A stretch of DNA of 6,915 nt from Phycisphaerae bacterium (GCA_007121565.1 SKKI01000263.1:1-6915); one strand, 5' to 3'; positions 1 through 6,739 are shown, counted from the first letter of the stretch. Notes: generated from the letters alone by a model not told the origin. Made by a program: numbers and translations.

Positions 1-1100
1 TCAACGTCGACGAGATCATCGAGGAGCACCCGGAGCTCGACATCGAGTGGTACTCCGAGATCGTCGGTGTCGGTTACCAGGAGTACCCGATGTACAGCGG
101 CATCCGCTGGGGCTTCCCCCAAGCTGGTGACGTGGTCGTGATGTTCGTGCGCCGCGACATGCTGCACGACGAGGCCGAACGCGCCGCCTTCCTCGAGGAG
201 CACGGCCGCGAGCTCCCGTACGACTACGAGGACTTCCTGGAGATGTCATACGGCGAGTTCGAAGACATCGCCGCCTTCTTCACCCGGCCCGACGAGGGCC
301 TGTACGGGCACGCGTTCCAGTACTCGCGCGAGTACGACTTTCTCAGCATGTGGATGTACCCGTTCATGTTCTCGCTCGGTGGAGACATCGGCGACTTCGA
401 GGACGAGAACAGGGTCTACGGCATCCTCAACAGCGAGGTCAACGCGCGCGCCATGGAGATAAACCGTGCCTGGCAGCAGTACATGCCGCCCGGGGCGATC
501 AACTTCGGCATCGCCGAGATCATCGACCTCTTCACGGCCGGCCAGGTCTTCAGCGCCCAGCAGTGGGCCGCCGTGGGCCCGGCGATGATCCCCGAGGACC
601 TGCCAGAGGAGTTCGACGTGATGGTCGTGCCTCCTCCTGGTCTGATCCAGGACGACGGCAGCTTCAACCGGCTCTACAACGTCGGCGGTCAGCCGTGGGT
701 CATCAACGCCTTCAACACCCCCGAGCAGATGCGGGTCGCGATCGACTTCATGCGCTGGTGGTACCTGCCCGAGACGCAGATGGAGTACGCCCGCCGTGGT
801 GGCAGCCCCTCCGATGCGGCTACCCTCAACCACCCCGATTACGAAGACATGAAGCCGTGGAACCGCGCCTTCAAGTTCATGCTCCAGGACGACAACGCGC
901 GCGACTTCTACCGCGAGCCCACCTACGCGCAGCTGCTGTCCACCCAGCAGGAAGCCTGGCACGCCTTCGCGTCCGGCGAGATCGACGACGCCATGAACAC
1001 CCTCGAGTGGATCGCCTGCGAGCAGCAGAAGATCCTCTTCGACTCCGGCGCCAGCGAGATTCGGCCACCGGCCGAGTGCCGCCAGGTCCGTCTGAGGTAG
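1..1100 (+). CDS. ABC transporter extracellular solute-binding protein, family 1 (5' end outside window)
   Basis: The reading frame is open from base 3 and ends with TAG at 1098-1100, leaving 365 visible residues. The N-terminus, with any signal peptide and lipobox, lies upstream of the window. The protein would sit outside the membrane and deliver the substrate to the two permeases encoded next. Features typical of family-1 binding proteins are an aromatic stretch around fragment residues 112-125 (FLSMWMYPFMFSLGGD), the 'GGQPWVINAF' segment near residues 229-238, a helical 'EQMRVAIDFMRWW' segment, and a C-terminal helix with 'EQQKIL'. The 'FEDIAAFFT' segment resembles one I recall from the rhizobial glycerol-binding protein GlpV, which is weak support for a polyol ligand. 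The protein is strongly acidic. It has only two visible cysteines (fragment residues 339 and 359), both near the C-terminus. The family call is firm; the ligand cannot be read from the sequence. Confidence 0.88.
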   Translation, partial: NVDEIIEEHPELDIEWYSEIVGVGYQEYPMYSGIRWGFPQAGDVVVMFVRRDMLHDEAERAAFLEEHGRELPYDYEDFLEMSYGEFEDIAAFFTRPDEGLYGHAFQYSREYDFLSMWMYPFMFSLGGDIGDFEDENRVYGILNSEVNARAMEINRAWQQYMPPGAINFGIAEIIDLFTAGQVFSAQQWAAVGPAMIPEDLPEEFDVMVVPPPGLIQDDGSFNRLYNVGGQPWVINAFNTPEQMRVAIDFMRWWYLPETQMEYARRGGSPSDAATLNHPDYEDMKPWNRAFKFMLQDDNARDFYREPTYAQLLSTQQEAWHAFASGEIDDAMNTLEWIACEQQKILFDSGASEIRPPAECRQVRLR

Positions 1101-1131
1101 CTTGGTAGCGAGCGAAGGCACGAGTTGAAGC

Positions 1132-1172
1132 GCCGAGCGTGCGGTCCACCAACGGAGGACTGCACGCTCGGC
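1132..1172 (+). promoter_or_regulatory. Strong stem-loop between binding-protein and permease genes
   Basis: The arms 1132-1147 and 1157-1172 can form a 16-bp stem with one G-U pair (1143:1161) and a 9-nt loop. The outer 11 bp (GCCGAGCGTGC / GCACGCTCGGC) are perfectly complementary. No U-run follows, so it is not a canonical intrinsic terminator. In many binding-protein operons, such as malE-malF, a structure at this place protects the upstream mRNA or partly stops transcription, so that the binding protein is made in excess over the membrane parts. That role is inferred here from position and shape only. The rest of the 1101-1213 gap shows no gene. Confidence 0.55.
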
Positions 1173-1213
1173 ACGACCGGAGCACGATCGAAGCAATGGC
1201 CCAGCCAAGGTAG

Positions 1214-2227
1214 ATGAGACGCACCATGCCCACACCACCTCCGACCGATCCAAACGCTGCTGAGGGCGCGACGAAGAGTACTGGCCCAGACGCTCCACGT
1301 CGCTCGCTCGCCGTGCGCGTGCGCAGGTTCATCGAGCGGCCACGCGTGTTCGCGCTGCTGCTCATCGCGCCAGCCCTCATATTCTTCTTCGTCTGGAACA
1401 TCATCCCGGTCCTCACCCTGATCGGGGTGAGCTTCTACAACTACTCGATGGTCACAGGGATGCCGCCCAGGTACATCGGGTTGGGCAACTACGAAGACAT
1501 CGTCTACAGCTTCCGGCTCTGGGAGAGCTTCGGTCGGACACTCAGCTGGGTTGTCGTCACGGTCGGTATCGAGACAGTGTTGGGTATCGCCATCGGGATC
1601 TTGTTCTGGGGATCGGTACGTCTGCCGGGACGACGCCTCGCGCTGACGCTCCTCTTCACGCCGATGCTGATGACCCCCCTGGCCGCGGGTATCTTCTTCA
1701 GGCTCATGTACGAACCGTCGATCGGCATCATCAATTACGTCACTCGTTGGGCGGGTTTGGGCACGTTCTCCTTCCTCAGCGACCGCAGCCTCGCCTTCGC
1801 TGCGGTCGTGTTCGTCGACGTCTGGATGTGGACCCCGTTCATGGTGTTGATCACGCTCGCAGCGCTGGGCTCGGTTCCGAAGGCCGAGCTCGAAGCGGCA
1901 GAGGTCGACCGCCTGCCGTGGTGGCGGCGACTAGTGACGGTCGTGCTGCCACACGCCAAGTTCATCCTCATGATCGGGATCTTGCTCCGGACCATCGAGT
2001 CGTTCAAGACGATGGACCTCGTGTTCAACATGACCGGCGGCGGTCCCGGTACCACCACCGAACTCGTGGCTCTGACGCTGTGGCGTCGTGCGTTCGAGGC
2101 GTTCAACCTCGGTTGGTCCTCCGCTCTCGCCTTCATCCTGCTGCTCATGGCCATCGCCTTCACGTCGATCTTCCTCTTCGTGCTCAACCTCCGCAGGCGC
2201 CAACAGGAAAGGGAGGCGAGCGCGTGA
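1214..2227 (+). CDS. ABC transporter permease, MalF/UgpA type (BPD_transp_1)
   Basis: This 337-residue inner-membrane protein is one half of the transport channel. After a proline-rich, probably disordered cytoplasmic tail (residues 1-40), about six membrane segments can be seen near residues 46-72, 110-134, 142-165, 193-218, 250-268 and 301-325. The cytoplasmic EAA loop that docks onto an ATPase begins with EAA at 227-229 and ends with LP at 245-246. Its usual 'DGA' reads 'DRL' (232-234). The segment 'MTGGGPGTTTE' (273-283) is typical of MalF/UgpA-like permeases. The start is uncertain. ATG 1214 has AAGG only 3 nt upstream, while ATG 1226 (333 residues, beginning MPTPPP) is in frame and equally plausible. 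The TGA stop overlaps the GTG of the next permease. By operon position it corresponds to GlpP of the rhizobial glycerol importer; substrate not proven. Confidence 0.9.
   Translation: MRRTMPTPPPTDPNAAEGATKSTGPDAPRRSLAVRVRRFIERPRVFALLLIAPALIFFFVWNIIPVLTLIGVSFYNYSMVTGMPPRYIGLGNYEDIVYSFRLWESFGRTLSWVVVTVGIETVLGIAIGILFWGSVRLPGRRLALTLLFTPMLMTPLAAGIFFRLMYEPSIGIINYVTRWAGLGTFSFLSDRSLAFAAVVFVDVWMWTPFMVLITLAALGSVPKAELEAAEVDRLPWWRRLVTVVLPHAKFILMIGILLRTIESFKTMDLVFNMTGGGPGTTTELVALTLWRRAFEAFNLGWSSALAFILLLMAIAFTSIFLFVLNLRRRQQEREASA
2211..2216 (+). promoter_or_regulatory. Ribosome binding site fixing the second permease start
   Basis: GGGAGG lies 7 nt upstream of GTG 2224, inside the last codons of the preceding permease gene. 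It selects this GTG as the start, although the same frame stays open far upstream as a shadow of the first permease gene. Confidence 0.7.
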
Positions 2228-3060
2228 ACGGCTCCCGCCGCTTGCAGCAGTCCGCCTACCACCTCGGCCTCTGGCTGGTGGCAATCATCTTCTTCCTGCC
2301 CATCTTCTGGGTGGTGCTGAACGCCTTCAAGAGCCGCCGTGACATCCTGGCCGTGCCGCCGCAGCTGGCGTTCACGCCCACGCTCGACAACTTCCGCGAC
2401 CTCTTCGCTCGCGAGACGTTCGCGCCCTACATGACTGCCAGCGTGACCATGTCGGTGGCCGCCGTGCTCATCGCGATCGCGGTCGCGTTCCTCGCCTCGT
2501 ACAGCTTCTCGCGCTTCAAGCCGCGCGGCACGGACTTCCTGATGTTCCTGCTGCTCAGCGTGCGCATGGTACCGGCGGCGGCGGTCGTCATCCCGATCTA
2601 CATGATGTACAACCTCGTCGGTTGGCGCGAGGACTGGCTTGGCATGACGCTGTTCTACGCCATGTTCAGCATCCCCTTCTCCGTCTGGATCCTGAAGGGC
2701 TTCATCGACGGCGTGTCCGAACGCTACGACGAGACGGCGCTCGTCAACGGCGGCTCCCGCTTCCACGTCGTGTTCAAGGTGATCCTGCCGCAGGTCAAGC
2801 CAGGACTGGTGGCGTCCTTCATCTTCAACCTGATCTTCGTGTGGAACGACTTCCTGTTCAGCTTCATGCTAGGCGGCCGGACCACGTCTATGATCCCGGT
2901 CCTGCTCTCGACGGGTCTCTACGCCGACGGCGGTGTCGACTGGCCCTTCATCTCGGCCCTGACCGGTATCTACGTCTTGCCGCCCGTCATCGTCGTGTTC
3001 TTGTTCCAGCGCTTCCTGCTCGTGGGCATGACGTTCGGGACCGTGAGAGGTGAGGTATGA
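2224..3060 (+). CDS. ABC transporter permease, MalG/UgpE type (BPD_transp_1)
   Basis: This 278-residue inner-membrane permease pairs with the preceding one. GTG 2224 is chosen because GGGAGG sits 7 nt upstream and the start overlaps the previous stop (GTGA), which implies translational coupling. Six membrane segments can be seen near residues 13-33, 72-97, 106-130, 138-160, 195-216 and 243-265. The N-terminal pattern (one helix, then 'NAFKSRRDI') is typical of MalG-like proteins. The EAA loop is canonical: it starts at E170 with 'ETALVNGGS', keeps the conserved glycine (G176) and ends with LP at 188-189. The C-terminal 'FQRFLLVGMTFGTVRG' matches the usual MalG-family end. It corresponds by position to GlpQ of the rhizobial glycerol system. 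The family call is secure; the transported compound is inferred only from context. Confidence 0.92.
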   Translation: MNGSRRLQQSAYHLGLWLVAIIFFLPIFWVVLNAFKSRRDILAVPPQLAFTPTLDNFRDLFARETFAPYMTASVTMSVAAVLIAIAVAFLASYSFSRFKPRGTDFLMFLLLSVRMVPAAAVVIPIYMMYNLVGWREDWLGMTLFYAMFSIPFSVWILKGFIDGVSERYDETALVNGGSRFHVVFKVILPQVKPGLVASFIFNLIFVWNDFLFSFMLGGRTTSMIPVLLSTGLYADGGVDWPFISALTGIYVLPPVIVVFLFQRFLLVGMTFGTVRGEV

Positions 3061-3341
3061 CGCGACGCCCCGCTTTCGCCGCGCGCGCGCAAAGCATCCT
3101 CATCGTGCTGCTGGGCCTGTGTTTCGTGCTGGTGGCGCAGCAGCTCAGCCACGACGTCTACCGTTACGGGCTGATCGCGTTGATGCTGCTCACCGTCACC
3201 CAGATCGGGATCGGCAACACCGATCCCGCCGCCGGTTTCTTGCACACCCTTCGGAACCTCGTCGTGACGTACCTGATCGTCGGAGGCATCGTGGTTCTCG
3301 CGGTCCTGCTCGGGCCGACGCTCATAGGTTTCGGTCGGTAG
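3057..3341 (+). CDS. Small three-helix membrane protein, putative accessory subunit of the importer
   Basis: This 94-residue protein starts at ATG 3057, overlapping the previous stop as ATGA. GAGAGG at 3045-3050 stands 6 nt upstream, so it is very likely translated and coupled to the permease. Three hydrophobic segments can be seen at about residues 12-29, 36-54 and 68-91, with a basic N-terminus (MTRRPAFAAR) and a short polar stretch 'GIGNTDPAAGF' (51-61) between helices 2 and 3. I do not recognise the family with confidence. Its size, helix count and location among permease and ATPase genes match the small DUF2160 protein (GlpU) of rhizobial glycerol importer operons, but I see no clear sequence match to that family. 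An extra membrane subunit or assembly factor is the simplest idea; its function is unknown. Confidence 0.8.
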   Translation: MTRRPAFAARAQSILIVLLGLCFVLVAQQLSHDVYRYGLIALMLLTVTQIGIGNTDPAAGFLHTLRNLVVTYLIVGGIVVLAVLLGPTLIGFGR

Positions 3342-3345
3342 CGCC

Positions 3346-4467
3346 ATGCCAAGCGTAGAGTTCAGAAGACTTAGCAAACGCTACGGGCGAGACGAGGTCT
3401 TGCGTGCGCTGAGCACCACCTTGGAGTCCGACCGCTTCAACGTGGTGCTTGGCCCACCCGGCTGCGGCAAGTCCCTCCTACTACGGCTCATGACCGGTTT
3501 GGAGCCGGCCGACGCAGGCGCGATCCTGATCGATGGCCGTGACGTCGGCGACCTCTCCCCGGGTGAGCGCAACATCGGCTACGTGCCCCAATCGTTCGCC
3601 CTCTACCCCCACTACCGGGTCTTCGACAACATCGCCTACCCCCTCACCCTCGCTGGCTCGCGCAGGCGCGACGCAGAGGGTGCGGTGAGGCGGATCGCGG
3701 AGATGCTTCGCATCGAAGCGCTCCTCGACAAACGGCCCGATCAGCTCAGCGGCGGCGAGAAACAGCGCGTCGCCATCGCCCGCGGTCTCGTGAAGGACAC
3801 CACGCTCTTCGTGCTTGACGATCCCCTGACGGGCTTGGACTTCAAGCTGCGCGAGCAGCTCTTCGACGACCTGCGGGTCATGCGTGAGGCGCTCGGCGCC
3901 ACCTTCGTGTACACCACCTCCGATCCGCTCGAGAGCCTCATCCTCGCCGATCACGTTCACCTGCTGAACGACGGTCGCATCGTCGAGGCCGGACCGGTGG
4001 AAGCCGTGTACCGCGCGCCTCGACACCTCCACAGCATGCAGTTGCTGGGCTTCCCGCGTACGAACGTGCTCGCCGGCACCCTCGAGACGAACAGCGGCCG
4101 CGTCACCTGCCGGACCGAGCTGTTCGAGGTGCCTGTCACGTTGAGCGACGGTGAGGCGAGCGACTTCGGCGCCTCCCGCGGCGTCAAGGCGGGAGTTCGA
4201 GCGGAGCACCTCGTGCTCGGTGACGTGCTCAGAGACCGGAACGTGCACATTCCGGTGGAGGTGGTCCTGGCCGAGGACCTCGGCGGCGAGCTCGTGGTGC
4301 ACCTGGATGCTGGCGAGCACCGTCTGATCACCGTCTTGAGGCACGAACGCGGGGTCGACCTGGACGAGCGCGACCTGATCGCCCAGGTCGCGCCAGAGAG
4401 CATCATCGTGTTCGACGACGAGCACCTCCAGTGCGTCGCGAGTGGGGGGGACGGGCGCCGTGGCTGA
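3346..4467 (+). CDS. ABC transporter ATPase, GlpS-like, with degenerate catalytic residues
   Basis: This 373-residue cytoplasmic ATPase has an N-terminal nucleotide-binding domain (about 1-235) and a C-terminal TOBE/OB-fold region (about 238-365, with 'GVRAEHL' at 283-289). Visible motifs are Walker A GPPGCGKS (36-43), Q-loop Q82, an intact signature LSGGE (134-138) and Walker B LFVLDDP (154-160). The residue after the Walker B aspartate is D159 rather than the catalytic glutamate. The H-loop reads 'FVYTTSDP', with S192 where histidine is expected. These changes suggest that its own Walker face hydrolyses ATP poorly or not at all. The pattern 'VYTTSDPLES' followed by 'VYRAPR' resembles what I recall of GlpS from the rhizobial glycerol importer ('VYATTEPSEA', 'VYRRPR'). 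The gene starts 4 nt after the preceding stop with no clear Shine-Dalgarno site, so coupling is likely. Its last codons overlap the next ATPase gene. Confidence 0.92.
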   Translation: MPSVEFRRLSKRYGRDEVLRALSTTLESDRFNVVLGPPGCGKSLLLRLMTGLEPADAGAILIDGRDVGDLSPGERNIGYVPQSFALYPHYRVFDNIAYPLTLAGSRRRDAEGAVRRIAEMLRIEALLDKRPDQLSGGEKQRVAIARGLVKDTTLFVLDDPLTGLDFKLREQLFDDLRVMREALGATFVYTTSDPLESLILADHVHLLNDGRIVEAGPVEAVYRAPRHLHSMQLLGFPRTNVLAGTLETNSGRVTCRTELFEVPVTLSDGEASDFGASRGVKAGVRAEHLVLGDVLRDRNVHIPVEVVLAEDLGGELVVHLDAGEHRLITVLRHERGVDLDERDLIAQVAPESIIVFDDEHLQCVASGGDGRRG

Positions 4468-5566
4468 GCTCGAGGTTCGCAAGATACGCAAGGAGTTCGG
4501 CAGCCTGGTCGCTGTGAGGGACGCCTCGTTGCGCTTTGACAGTGCGCGTGTGACGTGCCTGCTCGGTCCGTCGGGGTGCGGGAAGACCACCTTGATGCGC
4601 ATGATCGCCGGGCTCGAGACGCCCACCAGTGGCGACGTGCTCTTCGATGGGAAGCCCGTCACCTCCTTGTCGCCCAGCGCACGCGACATAGGGATGGTCT
4701 TCCAGTACCCGGTCGTCTATCAAGGCCTGACCGCGCGGCAGAACATCATGCTGCCGCTGCGCTCCTTGCGCACGCTCTCGGCGGCTGACCGGTCGCGGCG
4801 GGTGGACGATGCCCTTGCCATCCTCGATCTTCGTGACGTGGCCGATACCGACGTCGGGCGCTTGACGCACGCCCTCAAGCAGAAGGTCGCGGTCGCTCGT
4901 GCCATCGCACGCCAGCCCCACATCATCTTGATGGACGAACCGGTCACGAACATCGACGCGACCACGAAGTCACAGCTGAAGTACGCGCTGCGGCGCTTGA
5001 CCAGGGAGTTGCACCAGACCATCGTCTACGTGACCCACGACCAGACGGAGGCCATGACCCTGGCGGACGAGATCCTGCTGATGAACGAAGGCGAGATCGT
5101 GCAGCGCGGCTCACCACGCGAGGTGTACAACCACCCGGCCCACCGCTTCGGGGGCTGGTTCCTTGGTAACCCGGGCATGAACTTCGTCTCTCACCGCGTC
5201 GAGAAGCGTGCTGGCGAACTGACGCTCGGACGCCCGCTTTTCGCCCGAGATACGCATCTGCACGGCCTTGACGGCGAGACCGACGTCATCGTCGGCGTAC
5301 GCCCCGAGAGCCTTGCGATCGCGGGAACCGCAAGCGAGAACAGCGTGCCCGCCAGGATCAAGCACGCCGCCATCGTCACCGGCGGGCAGCAGCTCCTGGC
5401 CCTCGAGGTCGACGGACGAACCGTGAAGGCCAAGGTCCCGGCGGGCAGCAGCTACCGCATCGGCGAGGACGTCCACGTGACGTGCGACCCTGACGACGTG
5501 ACGCTCTTCGATACCGATGGCGGCAAGCTCGAGGTGATTTTCCGACCGAAGGCGGATGACGCGTGA
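4460..5566 (+). CDS. ABC transporter ATPase, GlpT-like, with degenerate signature motif
   Basis: This 368-residue cytoplasmic ATPase is the probable partner of the one before it. It has Walker A GPSGCGKT (36-43), Q-loop Q82, Walker B IILMDEP (155-161) with catalytic E160, D-loop TNID (163-166) and H-loop H193 in YVTHDQTEA, all canonical. The signature helix is not: LTHAL (135-139) replaces LSGGQ. The C-terminal TOBE/OB region spans about 240-365, with 'GVRPESLAI' at 279-287. Marks shared with GlpT as I recall it are 'VFQYPVVY' after the Q-loop, a lost signature of the form 'LTADxKQK', and 'GWFLGNPGMNF' (232-242). GTG 4460 is preferred because it gives the usual MAELEVRKI start. GTG 4442, in frame, would add six residues. 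It overlaps the previous gene by 8 bp. Together the two ATPases should form an asymmetric heterodimer. Confidence 0.92.
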   Translation: MAELEVRKIRKEFGSLVAVRDASLRFDSARVTCLLGPSGCGKTTLMRMIAGLETPTSGDVLFDGKPVTSLSPSARDIGMVFQYPVVYQGLTARQNIMLPLRSLRTLSAADRSRRVDDALAILDLRDVADTDVGRLTHALKQKVAVARAIARQPHIILMDEPVTNIDATTKSQLKYALRRLTRELHQTIVYVTHDQTEAMTLADEILLMNEGEIVQRGSPREVYNHPAHRFGGWFLGNPGMNFVSHRVEKRAGELTLGRPLFARDTHLHGLDGETDVIVGVRPESLAIAGTASENSVPARIKHAAIVTGGQQLLALEVDGRTVKAKVPAGSSYRIGEDVHVTCDPDDVTLFDTDGGKLEVIFRPKADDA

Positions 5567-5599
5567 CAAGGTGGTACCGTCGTCCACGACCTCGCATCG

Positions 5600-5634
5600 C
5601 CGCGGCGCGTCAGCCGCGGACGGCCTGACGGCCG
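5600..5634 (+). other. Two adjacent small hairpins upstream of the kinase gene
   Basis: In the 112-bp gap between the second ATPase and the kinase, CCGCGGC 5600-5606 pairs with GCCGCGG 5613-5619 (6-nt loop). Right after it, CGGCC 5621-5625 pairs with GGCCG 5630-5634 (4-nt loop). No U-run follows. They may separate kinase expression from the transporter block, but short GC-rich hairpins arise easily by chance in such DNA. No convincing promoter can be seen in the gap. Confidence 0.3.
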
Positions 5635-5665
5635 GCAGCGAAGCGCGCCGTACCGGCAGCGCGAG

Positions 5666-5671
5666 AGGAGG
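5666..5671 (+). promoter_or_regulatory. Strong ribosome binding site fixing the kinase start
   Basis: AGGAGG, within a longer GAGAGGAGGAG purine run, ends 7 nt before GTG 5679. It decides this start over the in-frame ATG at 5556, which overlaps the ATPase gene and would add 41 low-complexity residues with no place in the kinase fold. Confidence 0.8.
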
Positions 5672-5678
5672 AGCCCCC

Positions 5679-6629
5679 GTGAGTAGCGTCGTGAGCCTCG
5701 GCGTCCACATCCTCGACATCCTGGGACGGCACGTCGAACGCATCCCCGATGGACAGGACATCGACCTGATCGACGAGATCCGCTTGACCGTGGCCGGCAC
5801 GGCAGCCGGTACCGCCGTCGACCTCGCCAAGTTGGGAGCTGGCGTCATCGCGATGGGCGCGATCGGCGATGACGAGCTCGGCAACTTCGTCACCGACACC
5901 ATGCGCCGTTACGGCATCGACACCCAGTACCTTCGCCGCAAGCAGGGTGTGCAGACGTCCGCCACGATGCTGCCCATCCGTCCCAACGGCGAGCGACCGG
6001 CGTTGCACGTGCTCGGCGCCAACGGTGAGCTGGGGTTGGAGGACGTCGATTTCGAGGCCATCAGGGCCGCAGACTTCCTCCATCTGGGGGGCACCTACCT
6101 GATGCCGAAGCTCGATGGTGAGCCGAGTAGGAAGGTGCTCGAGTACGCCAAGGCGCACGGGGTCGTGACGACGCTGGACATGCTCGCCATCGACCGCCCT
6201 GACCTGCTCGAGGTCATCGAACCCTGCCTCCCGTACGTCGACTACTTCATGCCCGGGATCGACGAGGCACGGATGATCTGCAAGCTCGACGACAGGCAGG
6301 ACGTCATCCGCTTCTTCCACGACCGCGGAGTCGGCACCACCGTGTTCAAGATGGGTGCCGAGGGCAGCAGCATCGCGGTGCGTGGCGAGCAGGAGATTCG
6401 CTTACCCGCGCACAAGGTGCCGGTGGTCGACTCCACCGGCTGCGGCGACGCCTACTGCGCCGGGTTCATCGTCGGCCTGTCGCTCGGGTGGGACCTGGAA
6501 CGAGCGGGCCGATTGGCGACCGCGGCCTCGGCCCAGGTCATCACCGGCCTCGGTTCCGATGCTGGCATCGTGGACCTGGAACAGACCATCCGTTTCATGG
6601 AGACGACCGAGACGCAGCCTCTCTCCTGA
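5679..6629 (+). CDS. PfkB/ribokinase-family carbohydrate kinase
   Basis: This 316-residue cytoplasmic kinase has the normal length for the family and presumably phosphorylates the imported compound with ATP. Visible parts are an N-terminal strand VVSLGVHILDILGR (4-17) and the first signature region at about 39-68 (AGTAAGTAVDLAKLG, then GAIGDDELG). A substrate-side segment 'TSATMLPIRPNGERPALHV' follows at 93-111, with 'FMPGIDEARMI' at 190-200 taking the place of the usual 'NxxE' strand. The second PfkB signature DSTGCGDAYCAGF is at 251-263, with anion-hole GCGD (254-257) and catalytic base D257. In the first signature the common asparagine position is glycine (G44). GTG 5679 is chosen for its AGGAGG 7 nt upstream. 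It is the last gene of the operon. Glycerol kinase belongs to the unrelated FGGY family, so this is not GlpK; the acceptor could be a sugar or polyol and is unknown. Confidence 0.9.
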   Translation: MSSVVSLGVHILDILGRHVERIPDGQDIDLIDEIRLTVAGTAAGTAVDLAKLGAGVIAMGAIGDDELGNFVTDTMRRYGIDTQYLRRKQGVQTSATMLPIRPNGERPALHVLGANGELGLEDVDFEAIRAADFLHLGGTYLMPKLDGEPSRKVLEYAKAHGVVTTLDMLAIDRPDLLEVIEPCLPYVDYFMPGIDEARMICKLDDRQDVIRFFHDRGVGTTVFKMGAEGSSIAVRGEQEIRLPAHKVPVVDSTGCGDAYCAGFIVGLSLGWDLERAGRLATAASAQVITGLGSDAGIVDLEQTIRFMETTETQPLS

Positions 6630-6664
6630 GTACACGGTGCATCGTCGCGGCCTCGACGCCGGTG

Positions 6665-6699
6665 GTCCGGCGGCCCGGCCCTGTGCTGTGCCGCCGGAC
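6665..6699 (+). terminator. Hairpin between the convergent operons, possible bidirectional terminator
   Basis: GTCCGGCGGC at 6665-6674 and GCCGCCGGAC at 6690-6699 form a perfect 10-bp GC-rich stem with a 15-nt loop, 36 nt past the kinase stop. There is no T-run on either side, so it is not a textbook intrinsic terminator. High-GC bacteria often have such stems at operon ends. Its place between two converging genes supports a 3'-end role in both directions. Confidence 0.45.
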
Positions 6700-6739
6700 G
6701 CATGGCCTCTCGTGGGTGGGTCGCGCGTTGGATCACGAG

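Noticed and set aside
246..1298. Long - strand open frame (350 codons) opposite the binding-protein gene
   Set aside because: It is antisense to a clear binding-protein gene. It shows no recognisable motifs and no supporting ribosome binding site, and long antisense frames are usual in high-GC coding DNA.
1899..1915. EAA loop of the first permease reads DRL where DGA is typical
   Set aside because: Arginine at this glycine position ('DRA') occurs in many MalF-like permeases as I recall, so it is not a sign of a broken loop.
1735..2766. Long - strand open frame (343 codons) opposite the permease genes
   Set aside because: Its translation is low-complexity, rich in Arg, His and Glu, and it runs across two clear permease genes on the other strand.
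3481..4689. Long - strand open frame (402 codons) opposite the ATPase genes
   Set aside because: It is a shadow of the two ATPase genes, whose Walker and signature motifs are plain on the + strand. It also crosses their junction.
5556..5678. In-frame upstream ATG for the kinase, adding 41 residues
   Set aside because: The extension is low-complexity, overlaps the ATPase gene and has no good ribosome binding site, while GTG 5679 has AGGAGG at ideal spacing.
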